Source of the DNA: Geodermatophilus telluris
GTDB lineage: Bacteria; Actinomycetota; Actinomycetes; Mycobacteriales; Geodermatophilaceae
DNA: 64,000 nucleotides
Assembly (NCBI RefSeq): GCF_900102745.1
Contig: NZ_FMZF01000006.1
Coordinates: forward strand, 279,559 to 343,558
Reading direction: 5' to 3'
Shown here: piece after piece, positions 33,880 to 41,954 of the stretch
Layout: each line of letters begins with the position of its first letter
How positions within the stretch are numbered: the stretch's first letter is position 1
The notes under the pieces: generated by a model
What the model saw: only the letters and a program-made list of their open reading frames with translations
The model's database searches: none
Told to the model about the DNA's origin: nothing
Made by a program: the position numbers and the translations under genes

Positions 33880-35699
33880 GGCCGCCGGGCGGGCGGGGCC
33901 GGGCCGCGGTCGCCGCCGGTGGGGTGGCCGCCGGCCTGGGCGCCGCGGCGGCCCTGTCCTGGGGCGGGTACGACGTGCCCGCCGCGCTGGCCGCACCGAC
34001 GCTCGTGCTCGACCTCGCCGTCGGCTGGTCCTTCGTCGGCACCGGCCTGCTCGCCTGGTCGCGCCACCCCGACAACCGCACCGGCGCGCTGATGGTCGTG
34101 CTCGGCTTCGCGGCGCTCGGCCGGTACGCCGTCGCGGTCGCCTCGGACGTGGGCTTCGCCGTCGGGGTGCTGCTGGGGTCGCTGTACCTGAGCGTCTTCG
34201 TCCACCTGCTGGTCACCTTCCCCACCGGCCGGGCGACGACGTGGCCGCAGCGGGTCACCGTGACCGTCGGCTACCTGCTCTCCACCCCGCTGGACGGGTT
34301 CTTCCTCCTGCTCGGGGCGACGCGCGGCGCCCCGGCCGGCCTCCCGCCCAACGGGCTGGTCATCGTGCCCGCCCCCGCCGGCAGCCCGGTGCTCGTCGAC
34401 GCCGTGGTGCAGGGGGTCGTCCTGGCGCTGTGCACGGCGGTCCTCGCCATCGTGGCCGCGCGGTGGCGGCGGGCGAGCACCGCCGAGCGCCGCGCCATCG
34501 GCCCCGGGCTGCTGGGCGGCGTGCTGGTCGTGCTCGCGCTGATGGCGCAGCGCAGCGCGTTCGTGCTGGCCATCCACCCCGACGTCCGGGTCGGCTTCAC
34601 CTGGGCCGCCCGCACGGTGCTGGTCGTCTGGCCGCTGGCCCTGCTGTTCGGGCTGGTCCGCAGCCGGCTCGACCGCTCGGCGGTGAGCCGGATGATCGTC
34701 GAGCTGGGCGCGGGCCCACCCGGGCCCGAGCGGCTGCGCGGCGTGCTCGCGGCCACGCTGCACGACCCGAGCGTGGCGATCGCCTACTGGCTGCCCGAGC
34801 GCGGGGTGTTCGTCGACGCCCGGGGCGACCCGGCCGCGGTGGAGCCCCCCGCCCCCGGCCGCGGGGTGACCTACCTGGAGCGGGGCGGGTCCCGGATCGC
34901 CGCGCTCACCCACGACGCCGCGCTGGCGGGCGAGCCGGAGCTGGTCGCGGCCGTCGCGGCCGGTGCCGGGATGGCGCTGGAGAACGAGCGCCTGCACGCC
35001 GAGGTGCGCGCCCGGCTGCGCGAGGTGCAGGCCTCGCGGGCCCGGATCGTCGAGTCGGCCGACGCCGCGCGGCGCCGCGTGGAGCGCGACCTGCACGACG
35101 GCGCCCAGCAGCGGCTGGTGAACGTCGCCCTCCTGCTCCGGATGGCCCGCGGACGGCTGTCCGCCGGCCCGCCCGGGGAGGTGGACGCGCTGTTGGGTGA
35201 GACCGTCGACGAGCTGGCCGGGGCGCTGGAGGAGCTGCGCGAGCTCGCCCGGGGGATCTACCCGGCGCTGCTGACCGACTCCGGGCTGGGACCGGCCCTC
35301 GCCGCGCTCGCCGAGCGCTCGTCGGTCCCGGCCGTGGTCACCGGGGCGCCGCCCGGACGGTTGCCCGGCGCGCTGGAGCACGCCGCCTACTTCGTGGTGT
35401 CGGAGGGCCTGGCGAACGCCGCGAAGCACGCGGCGGCGGCGGAGGTCCGCATCGACGTCCGGGTGACCGACGGCGTGCTGGTGGTCGCGATCGCCGACGA
35501 CGGCGTCGGCGGCGCCTCCCTCGCCGGGGCCGGGCTGCGCGGCCTCGTCGACCGGGTGGCCGCGGCGGGCGGGCGGCTGCGGCTCGCCAGCCCGGCGGGC
35601 GGCGGGACGCGGCTGACCGCCGAGCTGCCGATCGCCCCCGCGGTACCGGCGGCCCGCAGCGAGCCGGACGCGCGAAGGGCGCCGTCCCCCTCTCCCTGA
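33876..35699 (+). CDS. Membrane sensor histidine kinase (HisKA_3, DHGAQQRL-like type)
   Basis: 607 residues, GTG 33876 overlapping the receiver stop. About eight membrane helices (to about residue 270, including FPTGRATTWPQR between helices), a coiled-coil linker, phosphoacceptor box RRRVERDLHDGAQQRLVNVAL, and a HATPase domain (NAAKHA, ADDGVGG, GLRGLVDRVAAAGG). A likely partner for both the receiver-only protein and the divergent LuxR-type regulator. Confidence 0.9.
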   Translation: MRPPGGRGRAAVAAGGVAAGLGAAAALSWGGYDVPAALAAPTLVLDLAVGWSFVGTGLLAWSRHPDNRTGALMVVLGFAALGRYAVAVASDVGFAVGVLLGSLYLSVFVHLLVTFPTGRATTWPQRVTVTVGYLLSTPLDGFFLLLGATRGAPAGLPPNGLVIVPAPAGSPVLVDAVVQGVVLALCTAVLAIVAARWRRASTAERRAIGPGLLGGVLVVLALMAQRSAFVLAIHPDVRVGFTWAARTVLVVWPLALLFGLVRSRLDRSAVSRMIVELGAGPPGPERLRGVLAATLHDPSVAIAYWLPERGVFVDARGDPAAVEPPAPGRGVTYLERGGSRIAALTHDAALAGEPELVAAVAAGAGMALENERLHAEVRARLREVQASRARIVESADAARRRVERDLHDGAQQRLVNVALLLRMARGRLSAGPPGEVDALLGETVDELAGALEELRELARGIYPALLTDSGLGPALAALAERSSVPAVVTGAPPGRLPGALEHAAYFVVSEGLANAAKHAAAAEVRIDVRVTDGVLVVAIADDGVGGASLAGAGLRGLVDRVAAAGGRLRLASPAGGGTRLTAELPIAPAVPAARSEPDARRAPSPSP

Positions 35700-35771
35700 G
35701 CCGGGGCCCCACCCGGTCCCCGGACCGCGTACCGCCGCCGACCGGGCGGCACCGACCAGGAGGGCAGCGAC

Positions 35772-36269
35772 ATGACACTGGACGCGACGATGGCCCGGGC
35801 CTTCGGCCTGGAGGGGGACGCCTGGCAGCGCCACGCGAACCCGTGGAGCGTCTACACCCGCGTCCCGATCCCGTGGCTGCTGGCCGGCGCGATCTGGACC
35901 CGCACCCGGATCGGCCGGTGGTCGCTCGTGCCGGTGGGCGCCGTGTGCGCGTGGACCGCGGTGAACCCCCGGGCGTTCCCCCCGCCGCGCTCGCTGGACC
36001 ACTGGGCGTCCCGGTCGGTCCTGGGCGAGACCTCCTGGGCCCGGCGCGAGGAGGTCCCCGTCCCGCCGCGGCACCGGGTCGCGCCGCACGTGCTGGGCGC
36101 CCTCAGCGCGTTGGGGCTGCCGTTCGTCGTCCGGGGGCTGGTCGTCCGGGACGGCTGGATGGTCGCGTTCGGGCTCGCCGTGCAGTCGGCCGGCAAGCTG
36201 TGGTTCCTCGACCGGATGGCCCTCCTGTACGACGAGGCCGCGCCGGCGCCGGCCGCCGCCACCCGCTGA
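35772..36269 (+). CDS. DUF6653-type hypothetical protein
   Basis: 165 residues from ATG 35772 with AGGAGGG 6-12 bases upstream. Membrane segments near 33-60 and 105-150; the pattern HANPWSVYTRVPIPWLLAGAIW, then AWTAVNPRAFPPP and WASRSVLGE, is what I associate with DUF6653. Function unknown. Single-gene unit closed by the hairpin at 36285-36316. Confidence 0.75.
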   Translation: MTLDATMARAFGLEGDAWQRHANPWSVYTRVPIPWLLAGAIWTRTRIGRWSLVPVGAVCAWTAVNPRAFPPPRSLDHWASRSVLGETSWARREEVPVPPRHRVAPHVLGALSALGLPFVVRGLVVRDGWMVAFGLAVQSAGKLWFLDRMALLYDEAAPAPAAATR

Positions 36270-36284
36270 GCGGGAGCGGCTACA

Positions 36285-36316
36285 GGGTCAGCCCTCGCGG
36301 AGTCGAGGGCTGACCC
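36285..36316 (+). terminator. Hairpin terminator, 13-bp perfect stem
   Basis: 36285-36297 (GGGTCAGCCCTCG) pairs with 36304-36316 around a 6-base loop, 15 bases after the stop at 36269. It separates the DUF6653 gene from the CPBP protease gene. Confidence 0.75.
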
Positions 36317-36382
36317 GCTGGTCGGGCACCTCCCGGGCGGCGAACCCTCGGGTCCGTCCCTCTCCACCCGACGGAGGTCCCC

Positions 36383-37213
36383 GTGTCCGGCGCCGTGTCC
36401 TGGGTGCGACAGCACCGACTGACCAGCTTCTTCGTCCTCGCCTACGTGGTGTCGTGGACACCCTGGGCCGTACACCTGGCGGGGGCGTCCCTCGGCACCC
36501 CGTTCTTCCCCGGCGGTCCGCTGGTGGCCGCGGTCGTGGTCGTCGCCGTCGCCGAGGGCCGGCCGGGGTTCCGCGAGCTCGGCGCGCGGCTGGTCCGGTG
36601 GCGGGTCGGCTGGGTCTGGTACGTCGTCGCGGTCGGCCTGCCGGTGGTGATGGTGCTCGTGACCGGCCTGCTCACCGACTGGCTGGGGGGTCCCGCACCG
36701 GACCTCTCCGCGGTCGTGTGGACCGACGTGGCCCTCGTGCTGGCCGTCCGCCTGGTGAACCCGACGGACAGCGCGCTGGGCGAGGAGCCCGGCTTCCGCG
36801 GCTACGCGCTGCCCCACCTGCAGCTGCGGTGGTCCCCGCTCGCGGCGGCCGGGGTGCTCGGCCTGCTGACGGCGGGCTGGCACCTGCCGCTGGTGGCGCT
36901 CGGCAACCTGGGCTGGATCGGACTGCCCTCGACCGTGCTCATCGCCTTCGTCTACGTCTGGCTGGTCGACCGCACCGGCGGCAGCCTGCTCATGGCGATC
37001 CTCTTCCACGCCAGCCAGGGCGCGTTCACCTTCGGCATGCTCGGCTTCACCGGAGCCGCGCAGGACCGCGCCGCGTACGTCTACGCCGGCGTGCTCGCCG
37101 TGGTCGTGACCGGCCTGGTCCTCGGGGACCGGGCGGCCTGGCGCCGGGCACCGCGGTCGGCCGTCGCCGGGGAGCCGGTGCCCGCGACCGAACGGGTGAC
37201 CTCCCGGCCGTGA
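36383..37213 (+). CDS. CPBP-family intramembrane metalloprotease
   Basis: 276 residues from GTG 36383 with GGAGGT 5 bases upstream. Seven or eight membrane helices and the family motifs EEPGFRGY (134-141, the EExxxR pair), AGWHLPL and LFHASQGAF supplying His residues. CPBP proteins cleave substrates in the membrane, as in Rce1 prenyl-protein processing and bacteriocin immunity; the target here is unknown. Confidence 0.88.
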   Translation: MSGAVSWVRQHRLTSFFVLAYVVSWTPWAVHLAGASLGTPFFPGGPLVAAVVVVAVAEGRPGFRELGARLVRWRVGWVWYVVAVGLPVVMVLVTGLLTDWLGGPAPDLSAVVWTDVALVLAVRLVNPTDSALGEEPGFRGYALPHLQLRWSPLAAAGVLGLLTAGWHLPLVALGNLGWIGLPSTVLIAFVYVWLVDRTGGSLLMAILFHASQGAFTFGMLGFTGAAQDRAAYVYAGVLAVVVTGLVLGDRAAWRRAPRSAVAGEPVPATERVTSRP

Positions 37214-37222
37214 CACCGGCCG

Positions 37223-37248
37223 CGGTGGGCCCGGCCACGGGCCCACCG
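37223..37248. terminator. Hairpin terminator between convergent genes
   Basis: CGGTGGGCCC (37223-37232) pairs with GGGCCCACCG (37239-37248) around a 6-base loop. It sits in the 52-base space between the CPBP protease and the convergent esterase gene, so it can serve both directions. Confidence 0.7.
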
Positions 37249-37265
37249 TCGCGCCGCGCGGCCGG

Positions 37266-38372
37266 TCAGAGACCGGCGACGAAGCCGCGGATGTCGCGGA
37301 CGGCCGCCCGGTAGGCCTCCGGAACGGCCGTCCGCCAGGACATCTCCGCGGCGTGGGTGAGGCCGAGGTTCACCCGGCCGACGACGGGCACGCCGGCGCG
37401 CTGCAACAGCCGGAAGTAGGCGATGCCCTCGTCGCGCAGCGGGTCGAGCTCGTTGACGGTGACGACGTGCGGCGGGAGCCCCTCGACGTCGGCCTCGGTG
37501 GCGAAGTAGGGCCAGGCCAGCGGGTCCTCGGCGTGCTCGCCGGTCGGGTCGTAGACCGCGACGAGCACGTCCATCATCTGGCAGTTGAGGTAGTGCCCGT
37601 CGTTCTCGACCAGCGAGGGCAGCTCACGCAGCTTGCGCTCACGGCTCCAGCCGTAGCCGCCGCTGATGTAGGGCACCATCGCGTAGACGCCGTCGACGCG
37701 GTCGAGCCGGTTCTCGCGGCGGGCCTTGAGCACCGTCGCCAGCACGAGGTTGGCCCCACCGGACTCGCCCTGCAGGACGACCTTCGTGATGCCCAGCTGC
37801 TCGCGGTGCTGGTGGACCCAGTCGAGGGCGCTGCTGCAGTCGTCCAGCCCGGCCGGGAACGGGTGGGCACCGTCGGCGGTCCAGGCGTTGCGGAAGTCGA
37901 CGGTGACCACCACCATCCCGGTCGCGGCGAGGTCCTCGCTCCACCGGACGTGCACCCGGTTGGCGGCCTCGAGGATCGTCATGCCGCCGCCGTGGAGGTA
38001 GACCAGGCCCGGCAGCGGCCCCGCGCTCCCGGCGGGGCGGTACACGTGCAGGCGGATCTCGTTGCCGTCGACCCCCGTGGTCGTCTCGACCCGGTGGTCG
38101 ACGTCCGGGCGCTCCTCGCCGTCCCAGTCGCTCGGGACCGCGGCGTACAGGCCCTCGAAGGCGGCGTGCGACTGGCCCACGAACTCGGCGACCGTCGCGG
38201 GGTCGGCGGTCCGGTCGACGGGCGGTGGCGCGGCGTGTCCGTCCATGTCGAAGGCGGCGAGCCCGGCCCGCAGCCCGGGGTGCAGCCGGGGATCGGTGCG
38301 GAGCTCGACGTCCGGGTCGGCGAGCCGACCCTCCTGCCGCGCGCGGACCGTCTCCTGCGTCGTCTGGTCCAT
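37266..38372 (-). CDS. Alpha/beta-hydrolase (HSL-type esterase)
   Basis: 368 residues from ATG 38372. HGGG oxyanion motif at 127-130, Ser204 in GESGGAN, acid in VNELDPLRDEG, His in LTHAAEM. The N-terminal 100 residues form a cap, longer than in the esterase at 13765. Upstream on the minus strand lies TTGACA / 17 bases / CACAGT (38442-38414), a good promoter. Hydrolyses a small ester; substrate unknown. Confidence 0.88.
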   Translation of the reverse strand: MDQTTQETVRARQEGRLADPDVELRTDPRLHPGLRAGLAAFDMDGHAAPPPVDRTADPATVAEFVGQSHAAFEGLYAAVPSDWDGEERPDVDHRVETTTGVDGNEIRLHVYRPAGSAGPLPGLVYLHGGGMTILEAANRVHVRWSEDLAATGMVVVTVDFRNAWTADGAHPFPAGLDDCSSALDWVHQHREQLGITKVVLQGESGGANLVLATVLKARRENRLDRVDGVYAMVPYISGGYGWSRERKLRELPSLVENDGHYLNCQMMDVLVAVYDPTGEHAEDPLAWPYFATEADVEGLPPHVVTVNELDPLRDEGIAYFRLLQRAGVPVVGRVNLGLTHAAEMSWRTAVPEAYRAAVRDIRGFVAGL

Positions 38373-38413
38373 CAGCCGTCCCGGAGCGTTGGGGTGCCCA
38401 CCTGAGGCGCCGC

Positions 38414-38442
38414 ACTGTGGTCGGGGTCACGCGTGCTGTCAA
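38414..38442 (-). promoter_or_regulatory. Promoter TTGACA-17-CACAGT for the esterase gene
   Basis: Minus strand: TTGACA at 38442-38437, CACAGT at 38419-38414, spacing 17. It would give a leader of about 35 bases before ATG 38372. Confidence 0.5.
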
Positions 38443-38540
38443 GGAGGCTCGACCGCCTGCGGGCGCGCCGGAACCCCTGGCGCGGCGGGGCGACCGGCGG
38501 TAGGGAGGAGTGTGTTCCACCCTCGACGAGGGAGCACCCG

Positions 38541-38684
38541 ATGGCCGACAAGTCGCCCCACGACGACCACACCGCGAAGAAGTCGGGCAAGGCCGTCAAG
38601 GCCAGGCGCAGCGAGCGCAAGGAGAAGCAGCAGGCCGCCTCGCAGGTGGAGCGGCTGATGCACCCGCGGACCGTCAAGCGCTGA
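38541..38684 (+). CDS. Small, highly basic protein, 47 residues
   Basis: ATG 38541 with GAGGGA about 8 bases upstream. Lys/Arg-rich (SGKAVKARRSERKEKQQAA), ending LMHPRTVKR. Such short basic proteins recur in actinobacteria; a nucleic-acid-binding role is possible but not shown. It is a good-quality small gene because start, ribosome site and codon bias agree. Confidence 0.65.
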   Translation: MADKSPHDDHTAKKSGKAVKARRSERKEKQQAASQVERLMHPRTVKR

Positions 38685-38706
38685 GCGACCCCGCCGGCGA
38701 GCCCGG

Positions 38707-39480
38707 TCAGTCCGACCAGACCGGCGGGCGCCGGTCGAGGAAGGCCGCCAGCCCCTCGCGGAAGTCCGCGGTCGCGCCGAGCGCCACCGCCTCCTCCCGC
38801 TCGATCGCCAGCCCCTCCGCGAAGGGCAGGTCGACCCCCTCGGTGACGCAGCGCCGGATCGCCGCCAGCGCGCGGGCCGGCTTGCGGGCCAGCCCCTCGG
38901 CGTAGCCCTGCACCTCCTCGCGCAGCCGCTCGGGAGCCACCACGACGTCGACCAGGCCGATGGCGAGGGCCTCCTCCGCGCTCAGCAGCGTGCCGTCGTA
39001 GAGGAGGCGCAGGGCGCGCGGCCGGCCGAGCAGGCGGGCCAGCGCCTGGGTCGCCCCGACCGGCGGGAGGAACCCGATGCCGATCTCCGGCTGCCCGAGC
39101 CGGGCGGTGCTCGCGGCGAAGCGGACGTCGCAGTGCAGCACGATCTCCAGGCCGCCCCCGACCGCGGTGCCGTGCACGGCTGCCAGGAGCGGTTTCGGTG
39201 CGGCGCGCACCCGCCGCACCAGGTCGTGGCACGCGTCCACCCAGCGGCGCATGCCGTCGTCGTCGGTGTCGGCGAAGACCCGCAGGTCCGCACCCACGCT
39301 GAAGTGGGCCTCCAGCGCGCTGCCGACCACCACCACCCGGACGGCGGGGTCGGCGAGGTGCTGCTCCAGCGCCTCCGGGACCTCCCGGAGCATCTCCCAG
39401 TGGAAGGCGTTGACCGGCGGGCGGTCGTACTCGATCCAGCCCACCCGGTCGCGCACCGTGACCCGCAGGAACTCGGCCAT
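38707..39480 (-). CDS. Enoyl-CoA hydratase/isomerase family protein
   Basis: 257 residues from ATG 39480 with GGGAGGG about 7 bases upstream. Crotonase fold: FSVGADLRVF and AAVHGTAVGGGLEIVLHCDVRFA form the oxyanion hole and CoA site; LGQPEIGIGFLPPVGATQ follows. The two catalytic Glu positions of enoyl-CoA hydratase read VHGTAVGGGLE and QPEIGI, so at least the second is present. Acts on acyl-CoA thioesters; exact reaction unknown. Confidence 0.88.
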   Translation of the reverse strand: MAEFLRVTVRDRVGWIEYDRPPVNAFHWEMLREVPEALEQHLADPAVRVVVVGSALEAHFSVGADLRVFADTDDDGMRRWVDACHDLVRRVRAAPKPLLAAVHGTAVGGGLEIVLHCDVRFAASTARLGQPEIGIGFLPPVGATQALARLLGRPRALRLLYDGTLLSAEEALAIGLVDVVVAPERLREEVQGYAEGLARKPARALAAIRRCVTEGVDLPFAEGLAIEREEAVALGATADFREGLAAFLDRRPPVWSD

Positions 39481-39540
39481 CCGCGCACCCTCCCACCGCG
39501 GCCCGGCTCCCGGGCCGGGTCGCGCCCCGGGGCGCGCGGC

Positions 39541-40566
39541 TCAGAGCCCGAGCCGGGCCGAGGCCGGGTCGGCCCAGCGGCTGCTGGAGTCGTAGCCCCG
39601 CATGGTGGTCACCGAGGCCCAGCGGCCGGTGCGGGCCAGCTCCCGCTCGCTGACGCCGGCTCGGTAGCCCTCCGTGGCGAACGAGCGGCGCAGGCTGTGC
39701 GGGCTCAGCCCCTCCAGCGGGACGCCGGCCCGCTCGGCGGCACGGCGCAGCACCAGCCGCACCGACGACCGGGCCATCCGCGTCCGGCCGATGCGCGGCT
39801 GCGCGCCCCGCCCGACGCTGCGGAACAGCGGTCCGGAGCCGCCGAGGTCGGCCGCCTCGACCCACGCCTGCAGCGCGCGGACCGGGCAGGTCCGCGCCCG
39901 CACCCCGGGCGCCAGGGCGAGCACCTCGCCGGCGCCCTCCTGGTCGGTCTTGGACCAGCGGATGGTGACGTCCAGGCCGCCGTGCCCGGCCGGGGTCAGG
40001 TCGCCCACGTCCAGCCCGCAGACGTCGGAGGCCCGCAGCCCCAGGGCGAAGGAGGTGAGGATGACCGCCCGGTCGCGCAGGCCCGCCGGCCCCGGGGGGA
40101 GGTCCTCGACGAGGGCGCGGATCGTCTGCGTGTCCAGCGCCCGCGCCTTGCGCGGACGGCGGCCGTCGCGGGCCGCCGTCCGCCGGATGCCCCGGAGGAC
40201 CTCCCGGGTGCCGGGGTGCTCCGACGGGCTGGGGTACCCGGCCTCGCGGTGCGCGTGCCCGATGCCGGACAGCCGGCGGGCGATCGTGCGGGGGCTGGCC
40301 CCCGCGTCGCCCAGCGCCGCCAGGTAGGTGGCCACCGCGGCGTCGGCCGCCGGCAGCGGGGTGAACCCGCGCTCCCGGGCCCAGGCCGACCAGGCGCGGA
40401 AGTCGGCGTCGTAGGCCCTGCGGGTGGACTCGGCCTTCGCGGCGGTGAGGTAGCGGCCCACCGCCGCGACGTCCCCGGGGAGCACCAGGCCCCCCTCGGC
40501 GGCGCTGACGACCGCCTCCCCCGCCCCGGTCGGCCCCGGCTCACGGCGGCCGTCCTCGGACTCCAT
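39541..40566 (-). CDS. Tyrosine recombinase (phage-integrase family)
   Basis: 341 residues from ATG 40566. N-terminal SAM-like core-binding domain (about 30-130) and catalytic domain with the full set: Arg178 (LGLRASD), Lys206, His290-x-x-Arg293 (SPHSLRRSF), Trp316 in place of the second His (GRWASVTT), and Tyr325. Length fits XerC/D-type and simple integrases. There are no phage or transposon genes nearby, and both flanking genes look chromosomal. The start codon lies inside a 9-bp inverted repeat (see 40560-40584) that also contains CATAAT, 8 bases upstream, a near-perfect -10. Confidence 0.9.
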   Translation of the reverse strand: MESEDGRREPGPTGAGEAVVSAAEGGLVLPGDVAAVGRYLTAAKAESTRRAYDADFRAWSAWARERGFTPLPAADAAVATYLAALGDAGASPRTIARRLSGIGHAHREAGYPSPSEHPGTREVLRGIRRTAARDGRRPRKARALDTQTIRALVEDLPPGPAGLRDRAVILTSFALGLRASDVCGLDVGDLTPAGHGGLDVTIRWSKTDQEGAGEVLALAPGVRARTCPVRALQAWVEAADLGGSGPLFRSVGRGAQPRIGRTRMARSSVRLVLRRAAERAGVPLEGLSPHSLRRSFATEGYRAGVSERELARTGRWASVTTMRGYDSSSRWADPASARLGL

Positions 40567-40584
40567 AACAGGTGATTATGGAGT
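40560..40584. promoter_or_regulatory. 9-7-9 inverted repeat over the recombinase promoter and start codon
   Basis: ACTCCATAA (40560-40568), 7-base centre CAGGTGA, TTATGGAGT (40576-40584): a perfect inverted repeat and one of the few AT-rich spots in the window. It contains the recombinase start codon (40564-40566) and, on the minus strand, CATAAT (40580-40575) as a -10. Two readings: an operator for autorepression, or a crossover core like dif or loxP sites, where 9-13-base arms flank a 6-8-base spacer. Confidence 0.7.
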
Positions 40585-40672
40585 GCCTCCGCCCGGTCGT
40601 GCGCACCGCCCCGGCCGTGCGTTCGTCCGCGTTCGTTCGTCGCACATGACGGACGGGTGCACACTGGACGAC

Positions 40673-41839
40673 GTGACCGAGGGGACGACGACCTGCGCCT
40701 ATCCGGACTGCGCCCTCCCCGTGGCCCCGCCCCCGCCCACCGGCGGCCGCTCGTCGTACTGCACGCGGCCGGACCACAACCGCACGACCGCCTACACCGC
40801 CCGCCGCGCCGCGGCAGCCGCCCGCACGGCCGCACCCGAGCCGCCCGCCACCCAGCACCCGGGCGCCCCCGCCGCCGAGACGCTGACCGGGGTCGCCGAC
40901 CGGCTCCGCGAGACCCTGGCGGCGATCGAGGACCAGGTGGGCCGCGCCCGGGAGGCGCTGACCCGGGCCGCGGACGCCGAACTCCTGGAGGCGGAGCGGG
41001 CGGCACTCCGCACCGACGCGCGCCGGGAGGTCGCCGAGGCCGAGCAGCGCGCGTCCCGGGCCGACCGGGCGCGCGCGGTCGCCGAGAAGGCCACGCGGGA
41101 GGCCCTCGACGTCGCCGCCCGGGCCGAGGCGGCCGCGGCGTCCTCCCGGGACGAGGCCGCCGCGGCCCGGGAGGACGCCGCGGGGGCCCGCGACCGGGAG
41201 GCGGCCGCCCGGGAGGACGCCGACGCCGCGCAGGCGACCGCGGAGCGGGCGCGCGCCGACGCGGGTGCGGCCGCGGCCGCCGCCGCCGAGGCCGAGGCGG
41301 GGCGGCTCGACGCCGAGCGCCGGCGCGAGGAGGCCGAGCGCCAGGCCTCCTCCGCCCGCGCCGGGACGGCCCGGGCGGAGGAGGCGCGCGACCGCGCGCT
41401 GGCCGAGGCCGCGGCGGCGCAGGAGCGGGCGGCGGCGGCGGAGGCCGCCCGCGACCGGGCGCTGGAGGCCGAGCGCGCGGCGCAGACGGAGGCCGGGCGC
41501 GTGCGGGCCGACGCGGTCCGGGCGGTCGGGCGCGCCGAGCAGGCGGAGGCGGCCGCCCGGCTGGGGACCACCGCCGCGGAGGGCCGCGCCCGCGCGGCGG
41601 AGGCGCGGGCCGACGCCGCGGCCGAGCGGGCGGCGGCGCAGGAGGCCCGCGCCGAGCGCGCCGAGCGCGCCGCCGAGGAGAGCCGGCGGGACCGGCTGCG
41701 CGCGGAGGAGGCACGCGACCGCGCGGTCGCCGACGCCGCGGCCGCGCGGGCCCGGCCGGCGGCCGCAGGGACACCGGGCAGCGAGGACCGGGACGCCGCG
41801 GCGGCGGAGGCCCACCCCCAGCAGGACGCCGTCGACTGA
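40673..41839 (+). CDS. Metal-knuckle plus long coiled-coil protein, divergent from the recombinase
   Basis: 388 residues from GTG 40673 (CACACT 7 bases upstream, leaderless pattern; ATG 40646 would add 9 residues). The N-terminal 40 residues hold a Cys/His cluster (CAYPDCALPV, then SSYCTRPDHNRTTAYTARR) that looks like a small metal-binding, DNA-contacting module. Nearly everything after residue 75 is Ala/Glu/Arg-rich heptad coiled coil (about 300 residues). The layout recalls KfrA-like DNA-binding coiled-coil proteins of plasmids. Divergent from the recombinase with the inverted repeat between them, so the two may act together. Function unproven. Confidence 0.8.
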   Translation: MTEGTTTCAYPDCALPVAPPPPTGGRSSYCTRPDHNRTTAYTARRAAAAARTAAPEPPATQHPGAPAAETLTGVADRLRETLAAIEDQVGRAREALTRAADAELLEAERAALRTDARREVAEAEQRASRADRARAVAEKATREALDVAARAEAAAASSRDEAAAAREDAAGARDREAAAREDADAAQATAERARADAGAAAAAAAEAEAGRLDAERRREEAERQASSARAGTARAEEARDRALAEAAAAQERAAAAEAARDRALEAERAAQTEAGRVRADAVRAVGRAEQAEAAARLGTTAAEGRARAAEARADAAAERAAAQEARAERAERAAEESRRDRLRAEEARDRAVADAAAARARPAAAGTPGSEDRDAAAAEAHPQQDAVD

Positions 41840-41954
41840 GTGCCGGCAGCGTCCCGCGCCGCCGGAGCACCCGGGCACCTCCCCTCGCGGCTACCGTGTC
41901 GCCGCGCGGCACCGGAGGCGCCCCGCCGTCCCGGGGGACCGAGAGGAGCCCGCC

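Noticed and set aside
39541-41839. Recombinase as the edge of a prophage or integrative element
   Set aside because: No excisionase, relaxase, replication or phage structural genes and no tRNA end within the window; flanking genes look chromosomal. A distant edge outside the window cannot be excluded.
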